From Roseivirga sp. E12 (GTDB taxonomy: Bacteria > Bacteroidota > Bacteroidia > Cytophagales > Cyclobacteriaceae): a stretch of 64,000 bases of DNA. The notes beneath the pieces were generated by a model, which had not been told where the DNA came from, ran no database searches, and was given only the letters and a program-made list of their open reading frames with translations. The translations under genes and the position numbers were made by a program. Of this stretch, positions 10,102 to 19,023 are shown in pieces. How positions within the stretch are numbered: the first letter of the stretch is position 1; every line of letters starts with the position of its first letter. The DNA lies in assembly GCF_017592825.1 (NCBI RefSeq), contig NZ_JAGFMD010000001.1, positions 1,178,001 through 1,242,000 on the forward strand, in the 5' to 3' direction.

Positions 10102-10521
10102 ATGAAGGTAATCATCATCAACGGCCCCAACCTTAACCTACTCGGAACAAGGGAAAAAGACATTTATGGCAATGAGCGTTTCGAAGACTATATGGAAAAG
10201 TTAAAAAGCACCTTCACTGAAATGACTTTGGAATACTATCAGAGCAATGTTGAAGGTGAGTTAATCAATAAATTTCATGAGGTTGGTTTCTCCTATGATG
10301 GCATTGTCTTCAATGGCGGTGGTTATACGCACACTTCTGTGGCTATTTCTGACGCTATTGCAGCCATAAAAACACCCGTGGTTGAAGTACATATTTCTAA
10401 TATCCATGCCCGCGAAGAGTTCAGACATTTGAGTTTGATTACTAAGGAATGTGCAGGCTTAATTACTGGCTTTGGGATGAAGGGTTATGATATGGCGCTG
10501 GGATACTTGAAAGGTAATTAA
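10102..10521 (+). CDS. aroQ: 3-dehydroquinate dehydratase, type II
   Basis: A 139-residue enzyme of the shikimate pathway that dehydrates 3-dehydroquinate. The ATG at 10102 gives the family start MKVIIINGPNLNLLGTREKD; the frame could extend nine codons upstream, but that adds nothing conserved. The catalytic tyrosine lies in DIYGNERFEDY (Y22). FNGGGYTHTSVAISDAI and VEVHISNIHAREEFRHLS carry the conserved Asn, Glu and His residues. It is divergent from xerD with only 67 bases between the starts. Confidence 0.96.
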   Translation: MKVIIINGPNLNLLGTREKDIYGNERFEDYMEKLKSTFTEMTLEYYQSNVEGELINKFHEVGFSYDGIVFNGGGYTHTSVAISDAIAAIKTPVVEVHISNIHAREEFRHLSLITKECAGLITGFGMKGYDMALGYLKGN

Positions 10522-10528
10522 TGACTCT

Positions 10529-11830
10529 ATGATAAAATCAATGCACCTTCTTTTTACACTGGTGCTCTTTGTTTCAATACAGTCGTCCGGTTTGACCCAA
10601 ACTACCATAAAAGGACAAGTGGTTGACTCAGAAACTAACGAAGGGATTCCGTATGCTCACGTCTTGTTTCTTAAGGGTTCTGTGGGGACAGCAACCAATC
10701 TTGAGGGTTTTTTTCAACTCACTTTGAACAATGCTAATTCGCTTGATAGTATCGTCATCAGGAGCATCGGATATAGTCCAAAGAAGTTGAGAATAGACAA
10801 TTCTTTAAATAAACAGACATTCAAGTTAATACCTGACTTCCTTGCATTAGATGAAGTAGAAGTCGTTGGTGAAAAAGGTCGATTTGATATCCGCAAATTT
10901 ATGTTGGATGTGGTCGAGAAATACAACCAACAGCGTAACCAGAAGAGTCATATTGCCAAAGCTCATTACAAAGAATATGCATTGTTTAATGGCAAGCATA
11001 TCATGTATTTTCAAAGTCTCGGATATTCAATAATGACAGAATTGGCAGAGGATTTTTCTCCTATTGGTAACTATCGTTTCTTCTATGAAAATACACGAGC
11101 GCATATAGAAAATCCCAAATGGGCTGCATATGATGCTAATTTAAATGACGAATACAACAGAGGCAACGTGAGGCCATCAGGTTGGTCTATTCTAAATCTC
11201 TTTAGGAGAATTGAAGTCTGGGGGCTTCTTTCAGAAGAATTCGTTACCAAGTATAAATTCAAGTTTGAGAATGAATTCATTAAAAACTCAAAGCTCATTT
11301 ATCAGGTAAGTTACAAGTGGAAAGGTGATCGTGGACTTATAGATATAGATGCCAATTCGTTAGCAGTTATTTCGATTGCTGCAGAAACCAACAACTACTT
11401 TAGCAACGCTTTTAGCAAACAACTTAAAGCCAGCGCCAAGATTGACTTCAGTTACTATGACAACACTCCGTATTTATCTTTGGCTAATATCAAATACCAG
11501 CACAAAGGACTATCCCATCACTTGGAGTTGCAAATCATGAGTCAAAAGTTCAATGATTTTGAAATGAGTGCCGATGAGTTAAAAAGCCTTAGTCAATTTG
11601 AATCTAACCCACTTATTCAGTACAAACCTGCAGAATTCGAGTTCCTTGACTTTATTAGAAAGGGTCCAACCGAGCAAGTCGCTATAGACTTAGCTGGCTC
11701 TGGAAAAAGGCTCGAAGATTACTTCGTGGCGTATTCGGGCAAATGGCTAGGTTATGAGTTTAGGAAAACAAGGACAATTCCTTCAAACACCATTCTGGAA
11801 AAATTATCAAGCCTTAAAAAGAATTTCTGA
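10529..11830 (+). CDS. Exported CarboxypepD_reg-like domain protein
   Basis: A 433-residue exported protein. After a signal peptide (MHLLFTLVLFVSIQSSGLTQ) comes a carboxypeptidase-regulatory-like beta sandwich (about 25-110) with the usual pattern TIKGQVVDSETNEGIPYAHV, then VGTATNLEGFFQL and SIGYSPKKL. The remaining 320 residues are a family-specific, beta-rich domain of unknown function common in Bacteroidota and probably outer-membrane associated. Translation could begin at 10529 or at the ATG four codons later; both keep the signal peptide. It starts seven bases after aroQ. Confidence 0.75.
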   Translation: MIKSMHLLFTLVLFVSIQSSGLTQTTIKGQVVDSETNEGIPYAHVLFLKGSVGTATNLEGFFQLTLNNANSLDSIVIRSIGYSPKKLRIDNSLNKQTFKLIPDFLALDEVEVVGEKGRFDIRKFMLDVVEKYNQQRNQKSHIAKAHYKEYALFNGKHIMYFQSLGYSIMTELAEDFSPIGNYRFFYENTRAHIENPKWAAYDANLNDEYNRGNVRPSGWSILNLFRRIEVWGLLSEEFVTKYKFKFENEFIKNSKLIYQVSYKWKGDRGLIDIDANSLAVISIAAETNNYFSNAFSKQLKASAKIDFSYYDNTPYLSLANIKYQHKGLSHHLELQIMSQKFNDFEMSADELKSLSQFESNPLIQYKPAEFEFLDFIRKGPTEQVAIDLAGSGKRLEDYFVAYSGKWLGYEFRKTRTIPSNTILEKLSSLKKNF

Positions 11831-11865
11831 CTACCAATTTCTAGCTTTGCAGAAACATTTTTGTG

Positions 11866-12438
11866 ATGCTTAGTTTTAAGGAAATCATCTCGGTAACACT
11901 TATACTTTTTTCGGTAATCGATATTCTTGGCTCAACTCCTGTAATCATTGATTTAAGGAAGAAAAACGGACATATTCAGTCGGGGAAAGCTACTTTGGCG
12001 GCAGGTGTACTGATGATTCTTTTCCTCTTTGTCGGAGACAACTTGCTTGGGCTTTTCGGTATTGATGTTGGCTCATTTGCTATTGCAGGCTCATTGGTCA
12101 TGTTCATCATAGGTTTAGAAATGATACTTGGCAGAAACTTCTTTAAGAACGATGCCTCAGCAGCGGGAACTTCTTCAATTGTTCCGATTGCATTTCCTTT
12201 GATTGCAGGTGCCGGAACTTTAACTACGATTATCTCGATCAGAGCTGAGTATAGTGAATGGAATATTCTGATTGGCATTGTTGTCAACCTAGGTTTCGTA
12301 TATCTGGTACTTAAATCCACTAACTGGTTAGAGCGAAAAATCGGACCGGCTGGGTTAGGTGTTTTACAAAAGGTTTTTGGAATTATCCTCCTCTCCATTG
12401 CCATCAAATTATTTAAGGATAATATTGTCAATATATGA
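11866..12438 (+). CDS. MarC family membrane protein
   Basis: A 190-residue integral membrane protein of the MarC/UPF0056 family with about six predicted membrane helices. Family motifs are SVIDILGSTPVIIDL (about 17-31), FGIDVGSFAIAGSLVMFIIG (about 62-81) and FPLIAGAGTLTTIIS (about 107-121). Despite the historical name, transport of drugs has not been established for the family and its substrate is unknown. I prefer the ATG at 11866 over the GTG at 11863. The stop overlaps rnhA by four bases, indicating translational coupling. Confidence 0.88.
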   Translation: MLSFKEIISVTLILFSVIDILGSTPVIIDLRKKNGHIQSGKATLAAGVLMILFLFVGDNLLGLFGIDVGSFAIAGSLVMFIIGLEMILGRNFFKNDASAAGTSSIVPIAFPLIAGAGTLTTIISIRAEYSEWNILIGIVVNLGFVYLVLKSTNWLERKIGPAGLGVLQKVFGIILLSIAIKLFKDNIVNI

Positions 12439-12893
12439 TTGTAATCTATACTGACGGTTCTTCGCGTGGTAACCCAGGCCCTGGCGGCTACGGTACGGTA
12501 ATGAAATATAAAGAGCATCGCAAAGAGATGTCCCAAGGCTATCGTAAAACCACAAACAATCGGATGGAGCTACTAGCCATTATCGTTGGTCTGGAAACCA
12601 TCAAAGTCGAGAAGGCCAAAGTGAAGGTATATTCAGATTCAAAATATGTGATTGATTCTGTAGAAAAGGGATGGCTCTGGAATTGGATGAAGAAGGATTT
12701 CAAAGGCAAGAAGAATAAAGACCTTTGGCTTCGTTTTGCTGATATCTATAAGAAGCACTACGTCACCTTCCAATGGGTCAAAGGTCATGCAGGTATTGAG
12801 GAGAATGAACGTTGCGATCAATTAGCTGTTGAAGCTGCAGAAAGCAATAACCACCTCATAGACGAGGGCTTCGAATCAGGACTTTATTCTTAA
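12435..12893 (+). CDS. rnhA: Ribonuclease HI
   Basis: A 152-residue nuclease that removes the RNA strand of RNA-DNA hybrids. The four acidic catalytic positions are visible in IYTDGSSRGNPGPGGYG (D7), NNRMELLAIIVGL (E44), KVYSDSKYVIDSV and ERCDQLAVEAA. The basic-protrusion region WNWMKKDFKGKKNKDLW is present, and the family KGHAG motif precedes the last aspartate. Length is typical. It begins within the last codons of marC. Confidence 0.96.
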   Translation: MIVIYTDGSSRGNPGPGGYGTVMKYKEHRKEMSQGYRKTTNNRMELLAIIVGLETIKVEKAKVKVYSDSKYVIDSVEKGWLWNWMKKDFKGKKNKDLWLRFADIYKKHYVTFQWVKGHAGIEENERCDQLAVEAAESNNHLIDEGFESGLYS

Positions 12894-12901
12894 TATTCAT
12901 T

Positions 12902-13609
12902 TTGCCCAATAGTTACTTCCAATTCAAACAATTCCGAATCGATCAACCTGTCGATGGCATGAAAGTGACTACCGATGGGTGTCTGTTTGGAGCATCAATA
13001 GAACCCGTAGTAAATGGTCGAATTTTAGACATTGGTACTGGTACTGGTCTCCTTGCACTAATGTTGGCGCAAATAACCGATTCTGCAATTGATGCGATCG
13101 AAGTTGATAACGAAGTGGCTCGGCAAGCAGCGAAAAACATCCAAAACTCACCCTGGCGTGATCAAATACAGGTTATCCAAGAAGGTTTACAAAGCTTTCA
13201 ACCAGAAAGTGAATACGATCAAATAGTCTGTAACCCACCTTTCTTCAAAAGCGGTTATAAAGGGAAGTCCGAAACTAAAAATCTCGCTGTTCATGACGAT
13301 ACTTTGCCTATGCCATTGCTGGCTAGGCGTTCTTTTGAGCTATTGGATCAGAATGGCTCGTTTTGGGTAATGTATCCAGAATATGAAATGATCCAATTTG
13401 AATCCTTGGCCATCATAGAAGGATTTTCTTTAGCCCAGAAAACAATGGTTTATAATAAGAAAGATGGGCCAACCTTTCGTGTAATCTCAAAATTCATCAA
13501 GCACTCCGTTAGTTCCTTGACCGAAACAGAGCTTATCATCAAAGCTTCAAACAATTCTTACTCTAAAGCATTCATTCACCTTTTGAAAGACTATTACCTC
13601 CACTTGTAA
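12902..13609 (+). CDS. trmN6: tRNA1(Val) (adenine(37)-N6)-methyltransferase
   Basis: A 235-residue SAM-dependent methyltransferase that forms m6A37 in tRNA(Val). It starts at a TTG at 12902, which gives the family N-terminus MPNSYFQFKQFRIDQ; no ATG or GTG lies between the previous gene and this sequence. SAM-binding motif I is ILDIGTGTGLLALMLAQ (about 39-55), and the N6-adenine motif is CNPPFF (about 113-118). The gap from rnhA is eight bases, so it belongs to the marC-rnhA run. The TTG initiation is inferred from family alignment remembered, not computed. Confidence 0.88.
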   Translation: MPNSYFQFKQFRIDQPVDGMKVTTDGCLFGASIEPVVNGRILDIGTGTGLLALMLAQITDSAIDAIEVDNEVARQAAKNIQNSPWRDQIQVIQEGLQSFQPESEYDQIVCNPPFFKSGYKGKSETKNLAVHDDTLPMPLLARRSFELLDQNGSFWVMYPEYEMIQFESLAIIEGFSLAQKTMVYNKKDGPTFRVISKFIKHSVSSLTETELIIKASNNSYSKAFIHLLKDYYLHL

Positions 13610-13685
13610 AGTCAATTCATACGATAGCGCTTGAGGTTTGCACTCGCTAAATAATTCCGATATCTTGCGCCCTTTCAAAAATCAC

Positions 13686-14429
13686 ATGGAGATACTGGGC
13701 ATAGACGTTGGCGGAAGCGGTATTAAAGGAGCAATTGTCGATACCAAGTCAGGATATTTAATTTCAGACCGATTCAGAATACCTACACCAGAGGGACGTA
13801 GACCAGATGACATCGCTGATGTTATCAGTAATATTCAGGAGCACTTTAACTGGAATGACAATATTGGCGTAGCCTTTCCTACCGTAGTAGTTAACGGCAA
13901 AGCTAAGTATCACAGCAACCTTGATGAGAGCTGGAAAGGCCTGCAAATTGATGATCTCTTTAGAGGGCGCTGCAATCAAATTTTTAACGTCATCAATGAT
14001 GCTGACGCTGCTGGCTTAGCCGAAATGAAATTTGGAGCTGGGCGCCATCATTCAGGTGTTGTGCTTATGGTAACCATTGGCACCGGCTTGGGTAGTGGCC
14101 TTTTTTATGACGGTGTTTTGGTACCCAACTTTGAACTAGGGCACCTTTACTATAAGAATGGCGATCCAATAGAATTCTATGCTGCTGATTCTGCCAGAAA
14201 AAGAGAAGAATTGAGTTTTGAAAAGTGGGGTAAGCGTCTCAATAGATTCCTAAAACATATTGAACGGGTTATTAACCCTGACTTTATTATCCTAGGAGGT
14301 GGCGTGAGTAAACACATACACAAGTACCGAGACCAAATCACTATTCAAACTCCATTTGTGGTAGGTGAAAAAGAGAACAACTCAGGAATTATTGGTGCCG
14401 CTGCTTATGCCGCTGACCATCACAAGTGA
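13686..14429 (+). CDS. ppgK: Polyphosphate glucokinase (ROK family)
   Basis: A 247-residue ROK-family kinase that phosphorylates glucose to glucose-6-phosphate, typically using polyphosphate. The ATG at 13686 gives MEILGIDVGGSGIKGAIVD, the phosphate loop of the family. The signature TIGTGLGSGLFYDGVLVPN followed by FELGHL is characteristic of polyphosphate glucokinases. The frame could start at an upstream TTG, but that stretch is non-conserved. The last ten bases overlap the end of the opposite-strand VLRF1 gene. It would feed glucose released from storage glucans into metabolism, though it is 13 kb from the glg cluster. Confidence 0.88.
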   Translation: MEILGIDVGGSGIKGAIVDTKSGYLISDRFRIPTPEGRRPDDIADVISNIQEHFNWNDNIGVAFPTVVVNGKAKYHSNLDESWKGLQIDDLFRGRCNQIFNVINDADAAGLAEMKFGAGRHHSGVVLMVTIGTGLGSGLFYDGVLVPNFELGHLYYKNGDPIEFYAADSARKREELSFEKWGKRLNRFLKHIERVINPDFIILGGGVSKHIHKYRDQITIQTPFVVGEKENNSGIIGAAAYAADHHK

Positions 14430-15091
14430 TTTAAACTCGATTCAACCTCAGGAAAAGACTTAGCATCATAAATCAACTCCCCTTTATTCAGGAACCTTTG
14501 CATGCCAAGCATTACCTCAAAATTAGGTTGGTGTAGGTGTTTGGGGATTTTGTAAATCCGCTCATCTTTCCTTTCGAAAGGGGTTGTTACTTTTGAACCA
14601 AACAAGTAGGGCATCAGAATCTTTGAACAACTGAAGGCAATACGGTCAAACTCATTTTCCTTAAAGTGCCTGGTCAGGCGCTCATTGATATCTTCAAAGA
14701 ACAAAAGTGTCTTGGCCAACCTGACCCTAGACCCTGCACGTGATTTGCCTTTAGTCTTCAGGTGTTTAATTTGGCTTACCCCTTGTTTTTTCCGAACCAT
14801 ATAGGCGGTAAACACCTTGTGCTCTAGACATTTTTCTCCCTGAAAAACACCAATAGAAGCACTCCCCGTTTGAACTAAGAGCATCAAGTATTTTACTTCC
14901 GATTCAGAGACGATTCCCTCGGGGGAGATTTTAATTGTAATAGGTAGTCTCAGTTGGAATTCATCTGAACCATTATCAAAGAAATAAGAATGCTTTTCAT
15001 GGTCGTATTGGCAAGAAAAATCAGTCTTATCCATTTCCATCAAAAAATCGAGTACCTCTTGTCGCTTAAGAAAATGATGCTTCTGCTCCAC
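14420..15091 (-). CDS. Vms1/ANKZF1-type VLRF1 domain protein (bacterial release-factor homologue)
   Basis: A 223-residue protein that I recognise as a bacterial member of the VLRF1 group, the eRF1-like release-factor domain of eukaryotic Vms1/ANKZF1, which cuts the peptidyl-tRNA bond on stalled 60S subunits. The central block runs KVFTAYMVRKKQGVSQ (92-107), with the GxxQ catalytic loop G104-V105-S106-Q107. It is followed by SRAGSRVR (117-124), equivalent to the eukaryotic SAGxxLRR stretch, and PFERKDERIYKIPKHLHQPN (171-190), equivalent to the ANKZF1 GDPRLWDIP...RPTF region. The zinc finger, ankyrin repeats and p97-binding helix are absent. It starts at a GTG. Function in bacteria (ribosome rescue) is inference. 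Confidence 0.72.
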   Translation of the reverse strand: MEQKHHFLKRQEVLDFLMEMDKTDFSCQYDHEKHSYFFDNGSDEFQLRLPITIKISPEGIVSESEVKYLMLLVQTGSASIGVFQGEKCLEHKVFTAYMVRKKQGVSQIKHLKTKGKSRAGSRVRLAKTLLFFEDINERLTRHFKENEFDRIAFSCSKILMPYLFGSKVTTPFERKDERIYKIPKHLHQPNFEVMLGMQRFLNKGELIYDAKSFPEVESSLNHL

Positions 15092-15129
15092 TTGGCAATA
15101 ATCTTGATTTTAAGTCGAAAAACACAGCC

Positions 15130-15160
15130 TTTGAACAGGAAACATGAATAACTAACTTTA
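15130..15160 (+). promoter_or_regulatory. Predicted Bacteroidota promoter of the PBP1A gene
   Basis: TTTG at 15130-15133, a 19-base spacer and TAACTTTA at 15153-15160. This matches the Bacteroidota primary-sigma pattern TTTG, N19-21, TAnnTTTG with one mismatch, and lies about 50 bases upstream of the penicillin-binding protein start. Confidence 0.4.
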
Positions 15161-15211
15161 TGTCATCAACGCATAAGATGTACCTAAACACCGCGTTACC
15201 TACTAGACCTT

Positions 15212-17560
15212 ATGACCAAGAAAAAAACGAAACGTACCAAGCGATTGAAATGGCTGCTTGCCATCTTCGCTACCATTACCATTGGGGCATTGGGTTTCTT
15301 TTTGAGTGTTTATTGGCAGTTATGGGAGCCCCTTCCTTCCAGAGATCAACTTGCGGACATTAGGCAAAGCGAAGCCACAGAAATTTATGCTGAGGGCGGT
15401 GAGCTACTCGGTAAATATTTCATCTTCGATCGACAACCGATCAACTACGAGCAGATTCCTTCTCAACTGATTGATGCATTAATAGCGACTGAAGATTCAC
15501 GCTTTTTCAAACATAATGGTGTCGATCGAAGAAGTCTACTTAGGGTAATCTTTAAGACCATTCTTCTTCAAGATGAATCTGCGGGAGGTGGAAGTACACT
15601 TTCCCAACAGTTGATTAAGAATCTCTATCCCAGAAAAGATCATGGGGTCTTTTCGATGCCTGTGAGTAAAGTCAAAGAAGCCATTCTAGCTACCAGATTA
15701 GAAAAGATTTATTCAAAGGAAGATATCCTTACCCTTTACTTGAACACAGTCCCTTTTGGAGACAATACCTTCGGCATTGAAAGTGCTGCTGAGAAATTCT
15801 TCGGCAAGGCGGCTGTAGATTTATCACTCGAGGAGTCTGCGGTTATCGTGGGGATGCTAAAAGCGTCTTATCGCTATAACCCTCGACTTTTTCTTGAAAG
15901 GTCGCTACTCAGAAGGAATGTGGTATTGAACCAGATGCAGAAGTACGGTTATCTCACCACCGAAGAGTACAGCATTGTTTCCAAGAAAGCACTGGAGCTT
16001 TCTTACCGCCCCTTTAGTCATAACAAAGGTATTGCTCCCTACTTCAGAGCTTCTTTGAGAAAGAAGGTACAGGATTGGCTCCAATCGTATAACGACTCTA
16101 CAGGCAACGACTATAACCTCTTTACTAGCGGTCTCAAAATCTATACGACACTCGACTATGAGATGCAAAAGTTGGCAGAGGAAGCCACAAAGGAACACCT
16201 GTCCACCTTGCAGTCTGATTTTGAGAAGAGTTATGGAAAAAATGCACCATGGTTAAAGAATCAAGACATCATCAGAAGTGAAATTAAAAATTCCCCAACC
16301 TACATCAGACTAAATGCAAAAGGTCTATCAGAATCACAAATTCTTGATTCAATGAGCGCAAAACATAATGTAGAGCTCTGGGACTGGAATGGGAAGAAGG
16401 TCGTGCAGGTAAGCACCTTAGATAGCATAAGACATTATAAGAAGTTCCTCAATGCAGGTGTACTCTCGGTAAACCCATATTCAGGTCAGGTGAAGGCCTG
16501 GGTGGGGGGAATCGATTTTGAGCATTTTCAATACGATCATGTAAGGCAGAGTAAGCGGCAAGTCGGTTCGACTTTTAAGCCTATCGTTTATGCAACTGCG
16601 GTAGAAAACGGAATTGACCCTTGCAAATTCTACTCTGCCCGTCAAGTGACTTATGCCAATTACAACAATTGGACGCCAACCAATGATGGCGCTTCGGACT
16701 ATGACAAACGCTATGCAATGAAAGCTGCTTTGAGTGGTTCTGTCAATACTGTGGCGGTCAAGGTAATGGAAGATGGCGGTATGATGAACGTGATTGATCT
16801 GGCACATAACATGGGCATTGAGTCTGAAATTCCGGAAGTGCCCTCCATAGCCCTTGGCACTGCTGAACTGTCGGTAATGGAATTGACCAAAGCATATACC
16901 AGCTTTCTGAATAGCGGAAAACCCGTATCTCCCTATTTTATTTCAAGGATTGAGAATAGTGATGGCGAGGTACTAGCTTCCTTCAAGACTGAAACTGTCG
17001 ACTCTCCTGTCTTCTCTGAAGAAACCAGAGAAGTCATGATTGAGATGATGAAGGGCGTGATTGAAGAAGGAACAGGACAACGCCTTCGATGGTCATACGG
17101 ACTTCAAAACGATATTGCAGGTAAGACAGGTACTACACAAGATAACAAGGATGGTTGGTTCGTGGGCCTAACACCTAGACTGGTAACTGTAACTTGGGTG
17201 GGTGCTGATGATCACCGAGTTGGATTCAAAACAACCGCTATGGGGCAAGGGGCAAACTCAGCATTACCCATATTCGGAAAGCTTTTCCAAAAAATGAATG
17301 CCGACAGTCATTTTGATCGCTATACCAAAGTCCGTTTCCCTCCTGTTTCCATCAATACTTTGAATCGAATGTCCTGCATTCCGGAAAAGAAAGAAGGCTT
17401 GCTAAATCGAGTTTTTGTCAATAACGACAAACCTCAAGTGTCAGAGTTCAAAGGTGGTAATAAGACTGCTGAGCCAAAGAAGAAAGAAGGTATCTTCAAA
17501 AAGATTGGCAATCTCTTTAAGCGTAAGGACAAGAAAAAGAAAGACAAGAAAGGATCTTAA
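15212..17560 (+). CDS. Penicillin-binding protein 1A (transglycosylase/transpeptidase)
   Basis: A 782-residue bifunctional class A penicillin-binding protein that polymerises and cross-links peptidoglycan in the periplasm. A short basic cytoplasmic tail is followed by one membrane helix (about 13-35). The GT51 domain has the catalytic glutamate in ATEDSRFFKHNGVD (E94) and GGGSTLSQQLIKNLYP. The transpeptidase domain shows the active-site serine in RQVGSTFKPIVYA (S453), SGSVNTVAVK (SxN) and GKTGTTQDNKDGW (KTG). The last 40 residues are extremely lysine-rich. The stop interlocks with that of the opposite-strand saccharopine dehydrogenase gene. Confidence 0.96.
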   Translation: MTKKKTKRTKRLKWLLAIFATITIGALGFFLSVYWQLWEPLPSRDQLADIRQSEATEIYAEGGELLGKYFIFDRQPINYEQIPSQLIDALIATEDSRFFKHNGVDRRSLLRVIFKTILLQDESAGGGSTLSQQLIKNLYPRKDHGVFSMPVSKVKEAILATRLEKIYSKEDILTLYLNTVPFGDNTFGIESAAEKFFGKAAVDLSLEESAVIVGMLKASYRYNPRLFLERSLLRRNVVLNQMQKYGYLTTEEYSIVSKKALELSYRPFSHNKGIAPYFRASLRKKVQDWLQSYNDSTGNDYNLFTSGLKIYTTLDYEMQKLAEEATKEHLSTLQSDFEKSYGKNAPWLKNQDIIRSEIKNSPTYIRLNAKGLSESQILDSMSAKHNVELWDWNGKKVVQVSTLDSIRHYKKFLNAGVLSVNPYSGQVKAWVGGIDFEHFQYDHVRQSKRQVGSTFKPIVYATAVENGIDPCKFYSARQVTYANYNNWTPTNDGASDYDKRYAMKAALSGSVNTVAVKVMEDGGMMNVIDLAHNMGIESEIPEVPSIALGTAELSVMELTKAYTSFLNSGKPVSPYFISRIENSDGEVLASFKTETVDSPVFSEETREVMIEMMKGVIEEGTGQRLRWSYGLQNDIAGKTGTTQDNKDGWFVGLTPRLVTVTWVGADDHRVGFKTTAMGQGANSALPIFGKLFQKMNADSHFDRYTKVRFPPVSINTLNRMSCIPEKKEGLLNRVFVNNDKPQVSEFKGGNKTAEPKKKEGIFKKIGNLFKRKDKKKKDKKGS

Positions 17561-18900
17561 TCTAGGATCACTTCTTCCTCAACAAACTCAAAACCTAGGG
17601 TTTCTAACTCATTTAAGATGGGATTGTAAAACTCAGGCGTAATCGGAATCTGGACTCCCCTTGCTTCAATTTTCCCTTCCATCAATAATTTAGTGGCGAT
17701 TCCAAGTGGGAGACCTACTGTCTTAGACATGGCAGTATCAGTCGCATTCTCACCTGTAGCCACCATTGCTGAACGAATTCTCTTGGTCTGCCCTTTATCT
17801 TCATAATCAAAAAGATGCCACATCACAATTTGATCCTTTTTATCTGGACCAATGGTCCATTTCTTTTTCAGAATATGCTCTAGTACTTGAGCCGGTGTGC
17901 CCTTGAGCAAGCCTACTGATTCTTCATCAAACATTCCTAGCCACCTGAGTTTGTGCATCTCAGTACCGTCAACATCTAATTTCAAGTAATGCGCCAGTTT
18001 GAGCTCTACGGAATCATTGGGGTTATAAGAAAGAAAGGAGTTGATAAATTGACGATGGGTCATTTCGGGCACTCCCTCCATTTGATAGGTGTCATCAGTT
18101 GCACCTAATTGCACAAAAATATCCCAGGCTCTACAGAAGCCAGGTCTACGTAAAGTGCCGCGATACAGCGTGCTAATTCCATGAAGGCCATAAACGTCTA
18201 AATATTTTAGAGAGTCTCTATTGGCATAGCCTTCGAAATATCCATGACCGGGGATATGAATCATTTCAATACGCCTAAAGAGTTTGGGATAAGGAATGTA
18301 CTTGTATCGTCCTTCTTGAATAAACTTAACAGTACCCTGACCAGCCAACACTACATTTCTTGGATTCCAGGTAAATGCATACTGCCATGGGTTATCGTCT
18401 GCAGCATCAGGTGCTAACAGTCCTCCCGTGAAAGACTCGAAAGCTCTTAGTTCCAACCCTTTATCTTCGCGAATATGATCAATGACCTTTTTGGCCGACA
18501 TATGGTCAATCCCTGGATCTAAACCACATTCGTTTAAGAAAAGAAGTCCTTTAGATAGCGCTTGTTCGTTCAATCCTGTCATGTCATCCGAAACGTATGA
18601 TGCAGTCAACAAGTGCTTCCCGAATTTCAGGCAGGTCTCAGCAACAACAGGGTGAAAAGATGCTGGTAGCATTGAGATTACTACATCACATGCATTTATC
18701 AAGACATCTCTTTCTTCCTCTTTGTTAATATTAAAGGCTACCGCCTCACCATTGGCATGTCCATTCACCTTTTCCTGAGCTAGTTGAAGCGCGTAATCAG
18801 CAACTGTAACCTTCCAACCTTTAACTGTTGCTTCCTTGAGCAAGTACGAGATAAGTGAAGTAGCGGAGCGACCTGCTCCCAAAACCAAAATGTGATTCAT
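17557..18900 (-). CDS. Saccharopine dehydrogenase family protein
   Basis: A 447-residue soluble oxidoreductase of the saccharopine dehydrogenase/reductase (LYS9-like) family. The NAD(P)-binding Rossmann motif is at the very start, NHILVLGAGRSATSLISYLL. Further marks are NECGLDPGIDHMSAKKVID (about 123-141), which is characteristic of the family, and FESFTGGLLAPDAADDNPWQ split over about 155-174. The likely chemistry is glutamate-forming conversion between saccharopine and aminoadipate semialdehyde in lysine metabolism, but no lysine gene lies nearby. The stop codon shares the TTAA at 17557-17560 with the PBP1A stop. Confidence 0.85.
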   Translation of the reverse strand: MNHILVLGAGRSATSLISYLLKEATVKGWKVTVADYALQLAQEKVNGHANGEAVAFNINKEEERDVLINACDVVISMLPASFHPVVAETCLKFGKHLLTASYVSDDMTGLNEQALSKGLLFLNECGLDPGIDHMSAKKVIDHIREDKGLELRAFESFTGGLLAPDAADDNPWQYAFTWNPRNVVLAGQGTVKFIQEGRYKYIPYPKLFRRIEMIHIPGHGYFEGYANRDSLKYLDVYGLHGISTLYRGTLRRPGFCRAWDIFVQLGATDDTYQMEGVPEMTHRQFINSFLSYNPNDSVELKLAHYLKLDVDGTEMHKLRWLGMFDEESVGLLKGTPAQVLEHILKKKWTIGPDKKDQIVMWHLFDYEDKGQTKRIRSAMVATGENATDTAMSKTVGLPLGIATKLLMEGKIEARGVQIPITPEFYNPILNELETLGFEFVEEEVILD

Positions 18901-19023
18901 AGATGAGTTCGTTTAACCTCGAAATAGGCAAAAAGGATTCTAAGTTCAAATGATTAATTGAAATGCTTCTAGACAACCTTAGTTCAAAAGATTCGTATCT
19001 TCCAATCCGCTTCATATTACTAC

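Noticed and set aside
11976-12536. Minus-strand frame of 186 codons over marC and rnhA
   Set aside because: Both genes beneath it are clear family members with conserved motifs on the other strand.
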